NCBI GenBank assembly: GCA_046497075.1
Contig: JAWOGF010000010.1
Location: 1-27,707 of the forward strand
Source of the DNA: Saliniplasma sp046497075
Lineage (GTDB): Archaea; Thermoplasmatota; Thermoplasmata; Halarchaeoplasmatales; Halarchaeoplasmataceae
DNA: 27,707 nucleotides
Direction of reading: 5' to 3'
A program made the translations under genes and the position numbers. The notes under the pieces are model-generated. The model saw nothing but the letters and a program-made list of their open reading frames with translations. It did not search any database and was not told the origin of the DNA. Below are positions 1 through 7,874 of the stretch, piece after piece. Each line of letters opens with the position of its first letter. Within the stretch, counting starts at the first letter, position 1.

Positions 1-2256
1 TATCTGACACGGCTCTTCAAGTGGTTTCCCATGAATGTCTTCATTGTAATCCAGTTCCCTAGCCTTATCGACCGTAAGACCGATCTCATCGGGTTTAAAA
101 TGCGTTACCGGTAGGTCTGTCATATCGTATCGGCAGGTCCCATCCTTAAAGACCCAGATATCGTGTTTTGCCCTGAGTATCGCTTTCTCAAGAGCCTCTG
201 GAGTCTTCTCTTTTGTCATCAAACCTTTCACACCCTTCACCCTTTTGACGTTCCCCCCTTCTCCAATGTTACGTAAAGCCTCTCTATATTTACCAGCCAT
301 ATCTAATTTCTGTTCTTTTGGACCTCCATTGCCCATATTCTGTTCCACTAACTCCCTCCTACCCCCACAGGTACACCTGATCTGAGCCCCGCTTTTACCA
401 CACTGATTACACCTCCTTGCACTCACTTTCACTTCTATTATCCCCTTTTCCACCGCTTTGTTTACCAACCTCTGTTTACCTCCTGCGCTACCTAAAGGAA
501 ATAGTCCATGTACAGGAGGGTTCATCTTCCTTTCTTTGGTCTTCTCCGGTCTAGCCATCCTAGCCCCTATCGTGGTAGGTGCTTTACTACGGATCTTGAC
601 CCCAGATAATTCTGATAAGTATTCTAGGGGTTCTTCTTTTTCACTTCCTCCTACCGGTTCTAACGAGTCCTCTGTGATCCCAAGAGTGAACAAAAATGGT
701 CGATAGATCTCGATATAGATCTCGTCATCTATTATCTCATGTGGAATGCCTATATCTTCCAACAGCGTTTTTATCTCATCTTCATTAGAGATGTATAAAC
801 CATCATCTATACGAGAATGTTCAACCACGAGGTTTCTCAATTTTCTTAATTTTGAAACATCTAAATAATCCCAAAGATAGACATATTTTGGGTGTAGTGG
901 ATAGCCTTCTTTTCTGCACAGTTCTATAGCTTTATCGGGTGTTATCTCATCTTCATCTAGATCTAAATCTGTTTCCTGGGTCCACCATTCGTGACAGTAT
1001 GCAGCCGGGACTAAAGGATGGTTGTTTTCTAGGAATTCGCCGTAAGGTATCAATATCTCACCCATGTCTAGGATCTCTTTAACCTTATTAGTGACTTTTT
1101 TTGCCCCCTCCCCGTCATCTATCCTTTTTACGGTCCCGTCGTAGAACAGTACTGTGGGCCCTTCTATAGTGTCACACGGAGTTACTGCCCCAGCTTTCCC
1201 AGGTCTTTCGATCTTGATCTGTGTACCTAAGGCCATGAATTCGTCGGTAAGATACATGACAGCGGGATTGACCGCTAGGGCTGCTAGACCCAGCGTCCTG
1301 CTTCTACCGTATCTCAACCGGAAACCACCTTTGACGCTAGGGTGTCCGAAAACCGGTCTGCCGGCGATGGTATCTTTGATATATTTGTAATTTGGAGATA
1401 TGCCTTCCTTTTTTTCCTCTTTTGTATCTTTTTTACTCGTGGCGAATTTTCCGATGTACTCGTCGATAAAATCCCATCCCTCTATGTTCAATTTATCGAC
1501 GTATTTCTTCAGCTTTTGTGCTTTAAGGCACATCCCCTCGGCGAGAACCAAACATGCTCCCCCTCTCACCCGATTTGTATCTACTCTAGGGAGATTTCTA
1601 TTTCCCGAAACTTCTTCGCTTTCAGTCCCCTCTCCGCTGATACTGACTGGACAACCTTCAACGATGACTTCGATCTCCTCAGCGGACGGAGTATATTGTA
1701 GACTTCTAGTCTTTTTGTAAAGAGGTACTTCTTCTTTGAACCTTTGGATCTCCCCAGTTGTCGCTTTATACGAGCCGATACCTAATTCTCTTCGAACCAC
1801 ATCTGCTATAAGTACACTCATAGCTTGACCGGTACCACCTGCTGAACGTATCGGACCAGCGAAGGAAAGTTCTACATAATTGGAACCGTCGTGATTCTCT
1901 TTGATATCTAATCCACCTATACCTTCTAAAGGTGCTACCAGTATACCTTCGGTTAGAACAGCGAGACCGATCCTGACCGCATCTTCTAATCTTTCTTTGG
2001 GGGAACCTTCATCCCTGTTAGCTACCTCTTTAGCTATATGTATAGAAACTTCTTCTCGATCGTATTCCTCACTCAATTCTCTGATCTTCTCAGCGGTGTT
2101 CTGGACCCCAGTCAATTCCTGTGCTCTCAATGCTAGGTCCTCCGCCATCGGTATCTCAACTTCTTTGGTCGGATCGTAACCCCTACCCCTTGCTTTTCTA
2201 GCCACCCCATAAGCCTTCTTTGCCCGGTTCTCAAGGTCTTCAAAATAAGATTTCAT
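1..2256 (-). CDS. polC: DNA polymerase D large subunit DP2 (partial, C-terminus beyond left edge)
   Basis: Catalytic subunit of the archaeal replicative DNA polymerase D, which works with the DP1 exonuclease subunit. The 752 residues visible on the minus strand match DP2 along their length: an N-terminal segment reading KAYGVARKARGRGYDP then EIPMAEDLA, the glycine-rich AGPIRSAGGTGQAMSVLIAD motif, and RSRTLGLAALAVNPAVMYL. A zinc-finger-like cysteine cluster follows (C616, C619, C628, C630), then FKDGTCRYDMTDLPVTHFKP near the edge. The family's catalytic aspartates lie further toward the C-terminus and are outside the window, so about one third of the protein is missing here. No intein or frameshift is seen in the visible part. 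The first in-frame ATG is at 2256, but a good Shine-Dalgarno sequence points to an ACG codon at 2283 (see findings). It is the last gene of a minus-strand trio with the surface protein and GTPase, 183 nt or more downstream, so it probably has its own promoter. Confidence 0.95.
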   Translation of the reverse strand, partial: MKSYFEDLENRAKKAYGVARKARGRGYDPTKEVEIPMAEDLALRAQELTGVQNTAEKIRELSEEYDREEVSIHIAKEVANRDEGSPKERLEDAVRIGLAVLTEGILVAPLEGIGGLDIKENHDGSNYVELSFAGPIRSAGGTGQAMSVLIADVVRRELGIGSYKATTGEIQRFKEEVPLYKKTRSLQYTPSAEEIEVIVEGCPVSISGEGTESEEVSGNRNLPRVDTNRVRGGACLVLAEGMCLKAQKLKKYVDKLNIEGWDFIDEYIGKFATSKKDTKEEKKEGISPNYKYIKDTIAGRPVFGHPSVKGGFRLRYGRSRTLGLAALAVNPAVMYLTDEFMALGTQIKIERPGKAGAVTPCDTIEGPTVLFYDGTVKRIDDGEGAKKVTNKVKEILDMGEILIPYGEFLENNHPLVPAAYCHEWWTQETDLDLDEDEITPDKAIELCRKEGYPLHPKYVYLWDYLDVSKLRKLRNLVVEHSRIDDGLYISNEDEIKTLLEDIGIPHEIIDDEIYIEIYRPFLFTLGITEDSLEPVGGSEKEEPLEYLSELSGVKIRSKAPTTIGARMARPEKTKERKMNPPVHGLFPLGSAGGKQRLVNKAVEKGIIEVKVSARRCNQCGKSGAQIRCTCGGRRELVEQNMGNGGPKEQKLDMAGKYREALRNIGEGGNVKRVKGVKGLMTKEKTPEALEKAILRAKHDIWVFKDGTCRYDMTDLPVTHFKPDEIGLTVDKARELDYNEDIHGKPLEEPCQI

Positions 2257-2288
2257 CCTGTCTGAAAGTGCTAATTCAGCCGTGTTGA

Positions 2289-2295
2289 CCCCTCC
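2289..2295 (-). promoter_or_regulatory. Shine-Dalgarno of polC, points to an ACG start
   Basis: On the minus strand GGAGGGG is followed by five bases (TCAAC) and then ACG at 2283-2281, in frame with polC. The nearest in-frame ATG (2256) is 27 nt further on and has no such motif in front of it. An in-frame stop lies just upstream and no ATG, GTG or TTG codon falls between that stop and the ATG at 2256. The site therefore decides between an ACG start and the downstream ATG. Confidence 0.6.
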
Positions 2296-2466
2296 GTTTC
2301 TGCATTGTGATTACTGTTCATAATACGATAATTCTCCATGTAAGATGGTGTTATTAAACATTACTGGTCCGCCTTTTTTATCAGGATCATCAAAAGAATA
2401 CGTTATCGGTTTCTTTATCGGTTTGGGTTAAGACAGATTCCGATAGTGATTGTATATAGCTATCTA

Positions 2467-5400
2467 TCAATTTTTAAAAAATGAATCTAGATACTCATCG
2501 ATACCACTTACACTGTCAACATGACCATACCAATTTTTTAGATCCTCCTCGTAATCCGTTTCGATCTTTTTTAACACGGACTGCATCTTTTGCTCTATCG
2601 GCCTCACCACTCGCCCTTGATAGACTAGTGCGATAAATGTATACCTCCCTTTCTCCACAAGTATCTTTTTATCGCCGAATTCTAGGCGTTTTATACCATA
2701 ATTTTCTTCCCCCTCAAAGGAATCTTTGATAAAATCTTGGATAGCGGTGAGCATGCTGCTGAAAAGGTCGTCATCCATACCCGACTCGTCTTTTTGGGTT
2801 TTGTGAGCTAGTAGGATACCGGATTCATGGATAAGGAAAACTTCCTCGACCTCTACTTTTTTATAGACGTACCAAGCAGCTCCAATGAGTATAAGTATCA
2901 GAGGTATCAAAGGCAGCGGCCAATATATCTTCTCTAATAATGTCGCATCTATCTCTAAAGAGACCTCGTTAGATACCGTATCTGGCATCCCTCCACCTTG
3001 GGCATCAGTATATTCCAATTCAAGGGCGGTTTGGATGACATGTTTTTCTCTTACTTGATCTGAAACTTTGCAGACGATATCGAACCGGTGAGTATCCACC
3101 CCGACATCATTGAAATGCCATACGTAGACCCCCTCATCCAAGACGGGCTCTACATCACTAGTATCGCTGTCGTACGATAGTTTATCATGTAATTCAAAAA
3201 ACACTATTAGGTCTGAAGCCCTTTCTGTACCTACATTTTCTATCTGTACCTCGAAGACAACTATATCTCCTGAGGCTGCTTCATCAACATTGGTTGATAG
3301 TTGAGCTTCCATATCTGGAAGTGTACCCAAGACTGTGAACACCGTCCGTTTTGATCCGTCATTACCGATTATCTCTGCACTGACGTTGTTCCTTCCACGA
3401 GCACTATCCAATATCATCCTTATGTGAGCCTGACCGTTCTCATCTGTTAAAACGGGAGATTTTCCTTTCAATTCTCCATCACCGTCCAACCCGGTTGTAG
3501 TGATATTGAACCATACCCTCCATCCTTTACCCACGGGATTGTCGAAGTCGTCCCGGACCTCTACGACCAAAGGCTCTTCTAGTTCATTTCCAGCAGTCCA
3601 GCGCTGCTCATCACCTGAGACCTTAACGATTTCAAATTTGGTTGGGTCCAAGTCGGTCGATTCTACATGAAGGAGTGCCGTGTCGGAATACGGATGTGAA
3701 CTTGCGGTCACCGTCCACGTTCCCGTTGACCAGGAGGTATAGATGTTTTCATTCCAGCTGCCATTTGCCCCCGATTCGATGTTCCATGATACGTTTTCGG
3801 TCACATCCTCTATGGGGTTTCCGAAACGATCCTGGGATATTGCAGTATATTCCACACTAGCACCTGCATCTACGGTCCACTCCCGAGGTTCTATTGCTAT
3901 ATCATATACTGGCCCAGGTCCGACTTCAAGAGATGCATCGTCCTGAGAATCACCGTAAGTACCATTGACGGTCCATGACCCTAAGAACTCAGAGGTGTAT
4001 TCATCCCCATCCCAAAATCCCCCGGCCCCCTCGTCGATATCCCATTCGGTATAAGCACTCACATCGGCGATATAGTTACCAAATTCGTCGTAGGCCGTAG
4101 CATCATAACTCAAAGATTCACCAGCTGTAATATTCGAGGATTCAGGAGACACACGAATATGGTCAACACTAGGCGGTTCAACCTTTAGGGTTACTCTATC
4201 TAAAAGATCCTGGTAAGACCCGGTCACGTTCCAGGTCCCTGCTATCTCGGAGGAGTATACGTTCTCAAACCAAACACCTTTCGCTTCGTCTTCGATGGTG
4301 AATTCTGTCTGGTTCGTGATGTTAAAACTATTTCCGTATTCATCATAAGCTTCTGCAAAAAAAGACTGAGTATTACCAGCTTGGGCGGTTGTATTATCAG
4401 GCCTGACCTCTATCTTTTCTGCATCGGAAGGCTCCACTATGATAGTTACCATATCGGATTGTACCCCCTCATAAGTAGCCGTTACATAGTGACCGCCTGC
4501 TGTGGTCTCGTCGAATAATCCTCTTTCGTCGGTGCTTTCCCAGGTAAAAGAGGTATTTTCGTCGGTTATCAGGTTATCAAATTCGTCATAAGCTTCTGCT
4601 TCGAAGTCTATCGTATCTCCGGCTGAGATGGTCTGATTCTCTGATGGATCGATATCTACGTAAGATACCTCTGCGGGTTCCACCTCGAACGTATGTCCTG
4701 TGGATTGTCCCCCTCTACCATCTACATCTCTAGCAAATATCGAATAGTTATAGGTCCCTGATAACTCAAAAGCATCAATTAAATACCAGTTGACTTCAGA
4801 ACTTTGAGACATGCTGACATTCATGTATGTTCCATCTGGATGTGTGACGTTTACCCGCACCTCATCTAGACCGAGGTCTGAAGTCACATCGCATGATATG
4901 TTGGTGTCCTCCCCAGCAGTCTGAACACTGGGATCAGCTGATACATTTGTGACCTCAGGAGGAGGTATCTCTTCTGAGGATTCTATAGGAAATTCTAGCT
5001 GGCTTGCATACTCCGCAGCAGGATAGTTCCAGTGAAGAGAGATATTGTTTTGTGAACGCACTCGAAAGTAATCTAATTCCACAGAGTGTCCGATCTCATC
5101 ATTAATACCTTTGTCATTCATCTGAAGGTAGACGGCTCCTTCACTTATCTCATCCTGTCCGAGAGTTCTAGAAAACTCACCAGAAGTGATCTCGTCCTGG
5201 ATGGTATTATATGTGCCCCCTCCATCGTTGGAAAGGCGAAGTTCAAATTCAGCTTGATCACTGTCTATCTTATATTCTAGAATACGGGACTCAGCAGAGG
5301 GGATATCACGTATCTCCATACGTGCATCTAGTTGATATCCATTGTGGTTGCTCCAATTAAATCCCTCGATAGAGGTATTGTGATCGGGATCGCCCCAACG

Positions 5401-6534
5401 GACGAAATTATTACCCGTCCCCCCTCTAGATGTGTAATAATGGACGGTCCAAGTAGAAGTATCTAACTGAGATGCATTAAGTTGTTCAGTGGTGAAATTT
5501 CCAACAAGGTTGGAAGGAGGAGAGGGTGGCTCCTCATTAGTCCTATTTTGATAAAGCCTGACAACTATCGAATCCGTAGGCGATAAACTAGTTTCTGGAC
5601 AGTCCCACGTGTTATTTTGCATCCCGGATCCACCTCCCGTTCTGTTGACTACGGCCACTGCATGCCCCGGAGTGATCTCGCTCTCGGTCCCGTTCTCGTG
5701 TCTCACCCAGGCTCTTATACCCCATAGTTGATAATCGTATCCCGGGTCCATCGATTCGGACTGCTGCATTACGTTTGATTGTTCAGCCCCCAAAGAATAT
5801 CCAGTGAGGTCGTTAACGGTTGTTTCGTTTTCCACCCCCCTTAGGTACCTAGTTTCATTGTGCGTAGTGGTCTCTGTAGCATTTTCACTTAATGTAAAAG
5901 GGTTCCCTTCAGTAGCATTCTCTGGGAAACCTGATGCACTTCCATTCTGCAGGTCTAATTCTTCCTCTTGATCCAAGTACTCTACTTCAGGGGCCTCAGA
6001 GGCGTCGAGTACAAATTTGACGACGACCCTTTCTCCTTCTCCTACGAAAGTTGGGGTGGGAACGTCTTCCGACCATCCGTATTCACCTATCCCTGTTTGA
6101 TCTATCTGGATAGATGATGTACCTTCGTGGAGAAGCTCCTCTTCTGTTCCATCGTAAGTATATACATCCGCCTTGACTGCAGGGTCAAAGGAAGTGGTCA
6201 TGGGTTTTTCGATATAGAGGGTAAAATTCCACAATCCGTCCACCGAAACACTCTCCGACATAGTTTCCGTTGCCCAGGCATAGGCAAACGTATAATCACC
6301 CGGTCCATCGACAGTCCAGTTTGAAGATGCACCGTGGGTACCCGCAGTCATATTTAACTCTTTATACGGTGCTGTGATCTCAGCATCCCGAAGGTAGTAT
6401 TGATTACTTTGAAAGGTTTCATCAAATAAAGGTTCTTCTGTATCCACATCTGATGTCACTCCAAAAGGTAGGAACTGAATAGTTAGAAATATGACTATCA
6501 AAAAAGGTAAGATCATATCTCTTAAATCATCCAT
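2467..6534 (-). CDS. Large single-pass surface protein: Ig-like repeats outside, roadblock/longin-like domain inside
   Basis: A secreted and membrane-anchored protein of 1355 residues. The N-terminus has a short charged stretch and a hydrophobic core (MILPFLIVIFLTIQFL), a likely signal peptide. The ectodomain carries many N-x-S/T sequons. Four Ig-like repeats of about 85 residues each, with recurring AYDEFGN-type and GTWTV-type motifs, run from about residue 620 to 960. A further Big_1-like domain with VTDENGQAHI-like sequence follows to about 1070, then a DUF11-like domain (about 1073-1196). One transmembrane helix lies at about 1204-1224 (PLPLIPLILILIGAAWYVY). The last ~125 residues, beginning EVEEVFLIHESGILLAHKT, should be cytoplasmic and have a beta-alpha-beta-alpha pattern resembling roadblock/longin-like domains; that assignment is by eye. 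The chosen start (6534) has AAAGGGG 8 nt upstream; an in-frame ATG at 6600 also has AAAGGGG in front and a TATA-like box about 25 nt upstream, so the longer 1377-residue form is possible. The next gene upstream encodes a small GTPase. Confidence 0.85.
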   Translation of the reverse strand: MDDLRDMILPFLIVIFLTIQFLPFGVTSDVDTEEPLFDETFQSNQYYLRDAEITAPYKELNMTAGTHGASSNWTVDGPGDYTFAYAWATETMSESVSVDGLWNFTLYIEKPMTTSFDPAVKADVYTYDGTEEELLHEGTSSIQIDQTGIGEYGWSEDVPTPTFVGEGERVVVKFVLDASEAPEVEYLDQEEELDLQNGSASGFPENATEGNPFTLSENATETTTHNETRYLRGVENETTVNDLTGYSLGAEQSNVMQQSESMDPGYDYQLWGIRAWVRHENGTESEITPGHAVAVVNRTGGGSGMQNNTWDCPETSLSPTDSIVVRLYQNRTNEEPPSPPSNLVGNFTTEQLNASQLDTSTWTVHYYTSRGGTGNNFVRWGDPDHNTSIEGFNWSNHNGYQLDARMEIRDIPSAESRILEYKIDSDQAEFELRLSNDGGGTYNTIQDEITSGEFSRTLGQDEISEGAVYLQMNDKGINDEIGHSVELDYFRVRSQNNISLHWNYPAAEYASQLEFPIESSEEIPPPEVTNVSADPSVQTAGEDTNISCDVTSDLGLDEVRVNVTHPDGTYMNVSMSQSSEVNWYLIDAFELSGTYNYSIFARDVDGRGGQSTGHTFEVEPAEVSYVDIDPSENQTISAGDTIDFEAEAYDEFDNLITDENTSFTWESTDERGLFDETTAGGHYVTATYEGVQSDMVTIIVEPSDAEKIEVRPDNTTAQAGNTQSFFAEAYDEYGNSFNITNQTEFTIEDEAKGVWFENVYSSEIAGTWNVTGSYQDLLDRVTLKVEPPSVDHIRVSPESSNITAGESLSYDATAYDEFGNYIADVSAYTEWDIDEGAGGFWDGDEYTSEFLGSWTVNGTYGDSQDDASLEVGPGPVYDIAIEPREWTVDAGASVEYTAISQDRFGNPIEDVTENVSWNIESGANGSWNENIYTSWSTGTWTVTASSHPYSDTALLHVESTDLDPTKFEIVKVSGDEQRWTAGNELEEPLVVEVRDDFDNPVGKGWRVWFNITTTGLDGDGELKGKSPVLTDENGQAHIRMILDSARGRNNVSAEIIGNDGSKRTVFTVLGTLPDMEAQLSTNVDEAASGDIVVFEVQIENVGTERASDLIVFFELHDKLSYDSDTSDVEPVLDEGVYVWHFNDVGVDTHRFDIVCKVSDQVREKHVIQTALELEYTDAQGGGMPDTVSNEVSLEIDATLLEKIYWPLPLIPLILILIGAAWYVYKKVEVEEVFLIHESGILLAHKTQKDESGMDDDLFSSMLTAIQDFIKDSFEGEENYGIKRLEFGDKKILVEKGRYTFIALVYQGRVVRPIEQKMQSVLKKIETDYEEDLKNWYGHVDSVSGIDEYLDSFFKN

Positions 6535-6730
6535 ATGATCGCCCCTTTCCTTTGAGGTTTTTAATGAATGATATATGTTCAAAGAGTATAGGATATCCAT
6601 GGATACCCCTTTCTAAGGCCGTATTATTGATAACCGCCATACTTTATCATACAAAGATGGAATCGTTGAAATTTATAATTTATGCACTTTTTTGGATAAC
6701 TTATTACATATCGAGTCAAGTTCACCTTAT

Positions 6731-6778
6731 GGTTAACAACTTGGTTAACAACTTGGTTAACAACTTGGTTAACAACTT
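6731..6778. repeat. Four exact 12-bp tandem repeats (GGTTAACAACTT)
   Basis: GGTTAACAACTT occurs four times without a mismatch (6731-6742, 6743-6754, 6755-6766, 6767-6778). Each unit contains the palindrome GTTAAC. The array ends exactly at the stop codon of the GTPase gene (6781-6779) and lies about 200 nt upstream of the surface-protein start on the same strand, so it sits in the spacer of this gene pair. Its role is unknown: protein-binding iterons, an RNA element or a slippage product are all possible. Confidence 0.95.
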
Positions 6779-7585
6779 CTATTCTTTATAACGTTTGATA
6801 AGTGAATCTATCTTTTTGACCCCGCTTTTATTTCCTTCAGATTCACACCATCTCTTGATCCTTCCGGCAAAAGATAAAACCTTTTTTTCCGGTACTTTCT
6901 TCTCCAGGCCGAACCTATCTATATCACTTTTGTTGAACATATTCTCAAGTTCAGAGTAATCAAGGTCTTCTAAACTGGATGATAGAATAAAAAGTCCGCC
7001 TAAAAGATCTTTAGGAGTGACCAGGGATTGTTTAGATAGATATTGATCCAAGCCTTCTGCTTTCTTTGGCATGTTGAAGAGAACCATTGAAGCTAGTTCG
7101 TGGAAAGCGTTATCTACACCTTTTCCGGTCTTTGCGGAGGTGAAAAGGACATGATCGATAGCAGTATGCGCTTCTTTTAAAGCTTGATCTTTTGTGATCT
7201 CCAAGTCATCGAGATCCATCTTGTTTACTGCGAGTACGATCGGGTTGTTCTGGCCTGCAATATCTTTGTATTTTGGAATCCAGTAGGTAAAGATATCATC
7301 CAAAGTTTCTTTTCTAGTAGCGTCTGCAACGAAGATGGCCCCAGATGACCATCTGAATGTGGATTTATGTACGGCTTCATAAGATTTTTCCCCCATCACA
7401 TCCTGTATTATCAATTTAACCGAAGCACCTACCACCTCTACATCCTTAGCGTAGAAACTCGTACCGATCGTTTTGAGATACTTCTCACCAAACACATCTT
7501 TTACAAATCTGAGGATAAGTGATGTCTTCCCCACAGCAGGATTACCTAGCAGATTTACTTTCTTTTTAACTTTACCGTAATACAT
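6779..7585 (-). CDS. Rab/Ras-like small GTPase with C-terminal extension
   Basis: A GTP-binding protein of 268 residues. The G1 loop is GNPAVGKT (14-21), switch I contains KTIGTSF (38-44, as in Rab TIGVDF), G3 is QDVMGE (61-66), G4 is NKMD (121-124) and G5 is TSAKTG (149-154). The layout matches Rab/Ras/MglA-type GTPases rather than translation factors. Two features are unusual: the position of the catalytic glutamine after DxxG is glutamate (E66), and about 90 residues follow the G domain, ending in a basic stretch (IDSLIKRYKE), with no prenylation-type cysteine motif. The start ATG has GGAGG 8 nt upstream, and a TATA-like AACTTATATC lies about 36 nt before the start. It precedes the large surface protein on the same strand, whose cytoplasmic tail resembles domains that commonly partner small GTPases. 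The substrate process is unknown. Confidence 0.88.
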   Translation of the reverse strand: MYYGKVKKKVNLLGNPAVGKTSLILRFVKDVFGEKYLKTIGTSFYAKDVEVVGASVKLIIQDVMGEKSYEAVHKSTFRWSSGAIFVADATRKETLDDIFTYWIPKYKDIAGQNNPIVLAVNKMDLDDLEITKDQALKEAHTAIDHVLFTSAKTGKGVDNAFHELASMVLFNMPKKAEGLDQYLSKQSLVTPKDLLGGLFILSSSLEDLDYSELENMFNKSDIDRFGLEKKVPEKKVLSFAGRIKRWCESEGNKSGVKKIDSLIKRYKE

Positions 7586-7723
7586 GGATTATCCTCCGAC
7601 ATTAGATTTAGTACGATGATATAAGTTTGACATGCATCCGCTCCTCTGTTTACATAATCTCAAACCTAACATGCCCTTGAATCATTGTGAATATGAGTAT
7701 TAAGATTTTTGGTATTATTTGTG

Positions 7724-7770
7724 GTATATACTCTATCTATGGAGTATATAACTATCTATGGAGTATATAA
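7724..7770. promoter_or_regulatory. Operator-like repeat cluster upstream of glpK
   Basis: Two perfect 19-bp tandem copies of CTATCTATGGAGTATATAA lie at 7733-7751 and 7752-7770. The half-site TATATACTC (7725-7733) is an exact inverted copy of GAGTATATA (7742-7750) with an 8-bp spacer, and a third half-site GAGTATATA follows at 7761-7769. The cluster is 105-150 nt upstream of glpK and about 140 nt from the divergent GTPase start. The geometry suggests cooperative binding by a dimeric regulator, possibly responding to glycerol or G3P; no regulator gene is visible nearby. Confidence 0.6.
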
Positions 7771-7844
7771 TCTACATTAATAGGGTGAAACTTAAAGTCA
7801 TGGATAATGGAAACGATGCACTACATTTGTTAGATATATCAAGA

Positions 7845-7853
7845 TTTTTATAC
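7845..7853 (+). promoter_or_regulatory. TATA box of the glpK operon
   Basis: TTTTTATAC is centred 26 nt before the glpK ATG, which places the expected transcription start at or next to the start codon. No Shine-Dalgarno sequence precedes the ATG, consistent with a leaderless mRNA. Confidence 0.6.
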
Positions 7854-7874
7854 GGAGTTTCACATCCTAGATAG

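Noticed and set aside
458..2179. Several plus-strand open frames of 78-119 codons at the left end
   Set aside because: They lie antisense to the continuous, well-conserved polymerase D reading frame, with no ribosome-binding sites or family similarity.
6552..6791. Plus-strand 79-codon frame whose end is the NNLV repeat peptide
   Set aside because: It is the translation of the 12-bp DNA repeat and overlaps two well-supported minus-strand genes.
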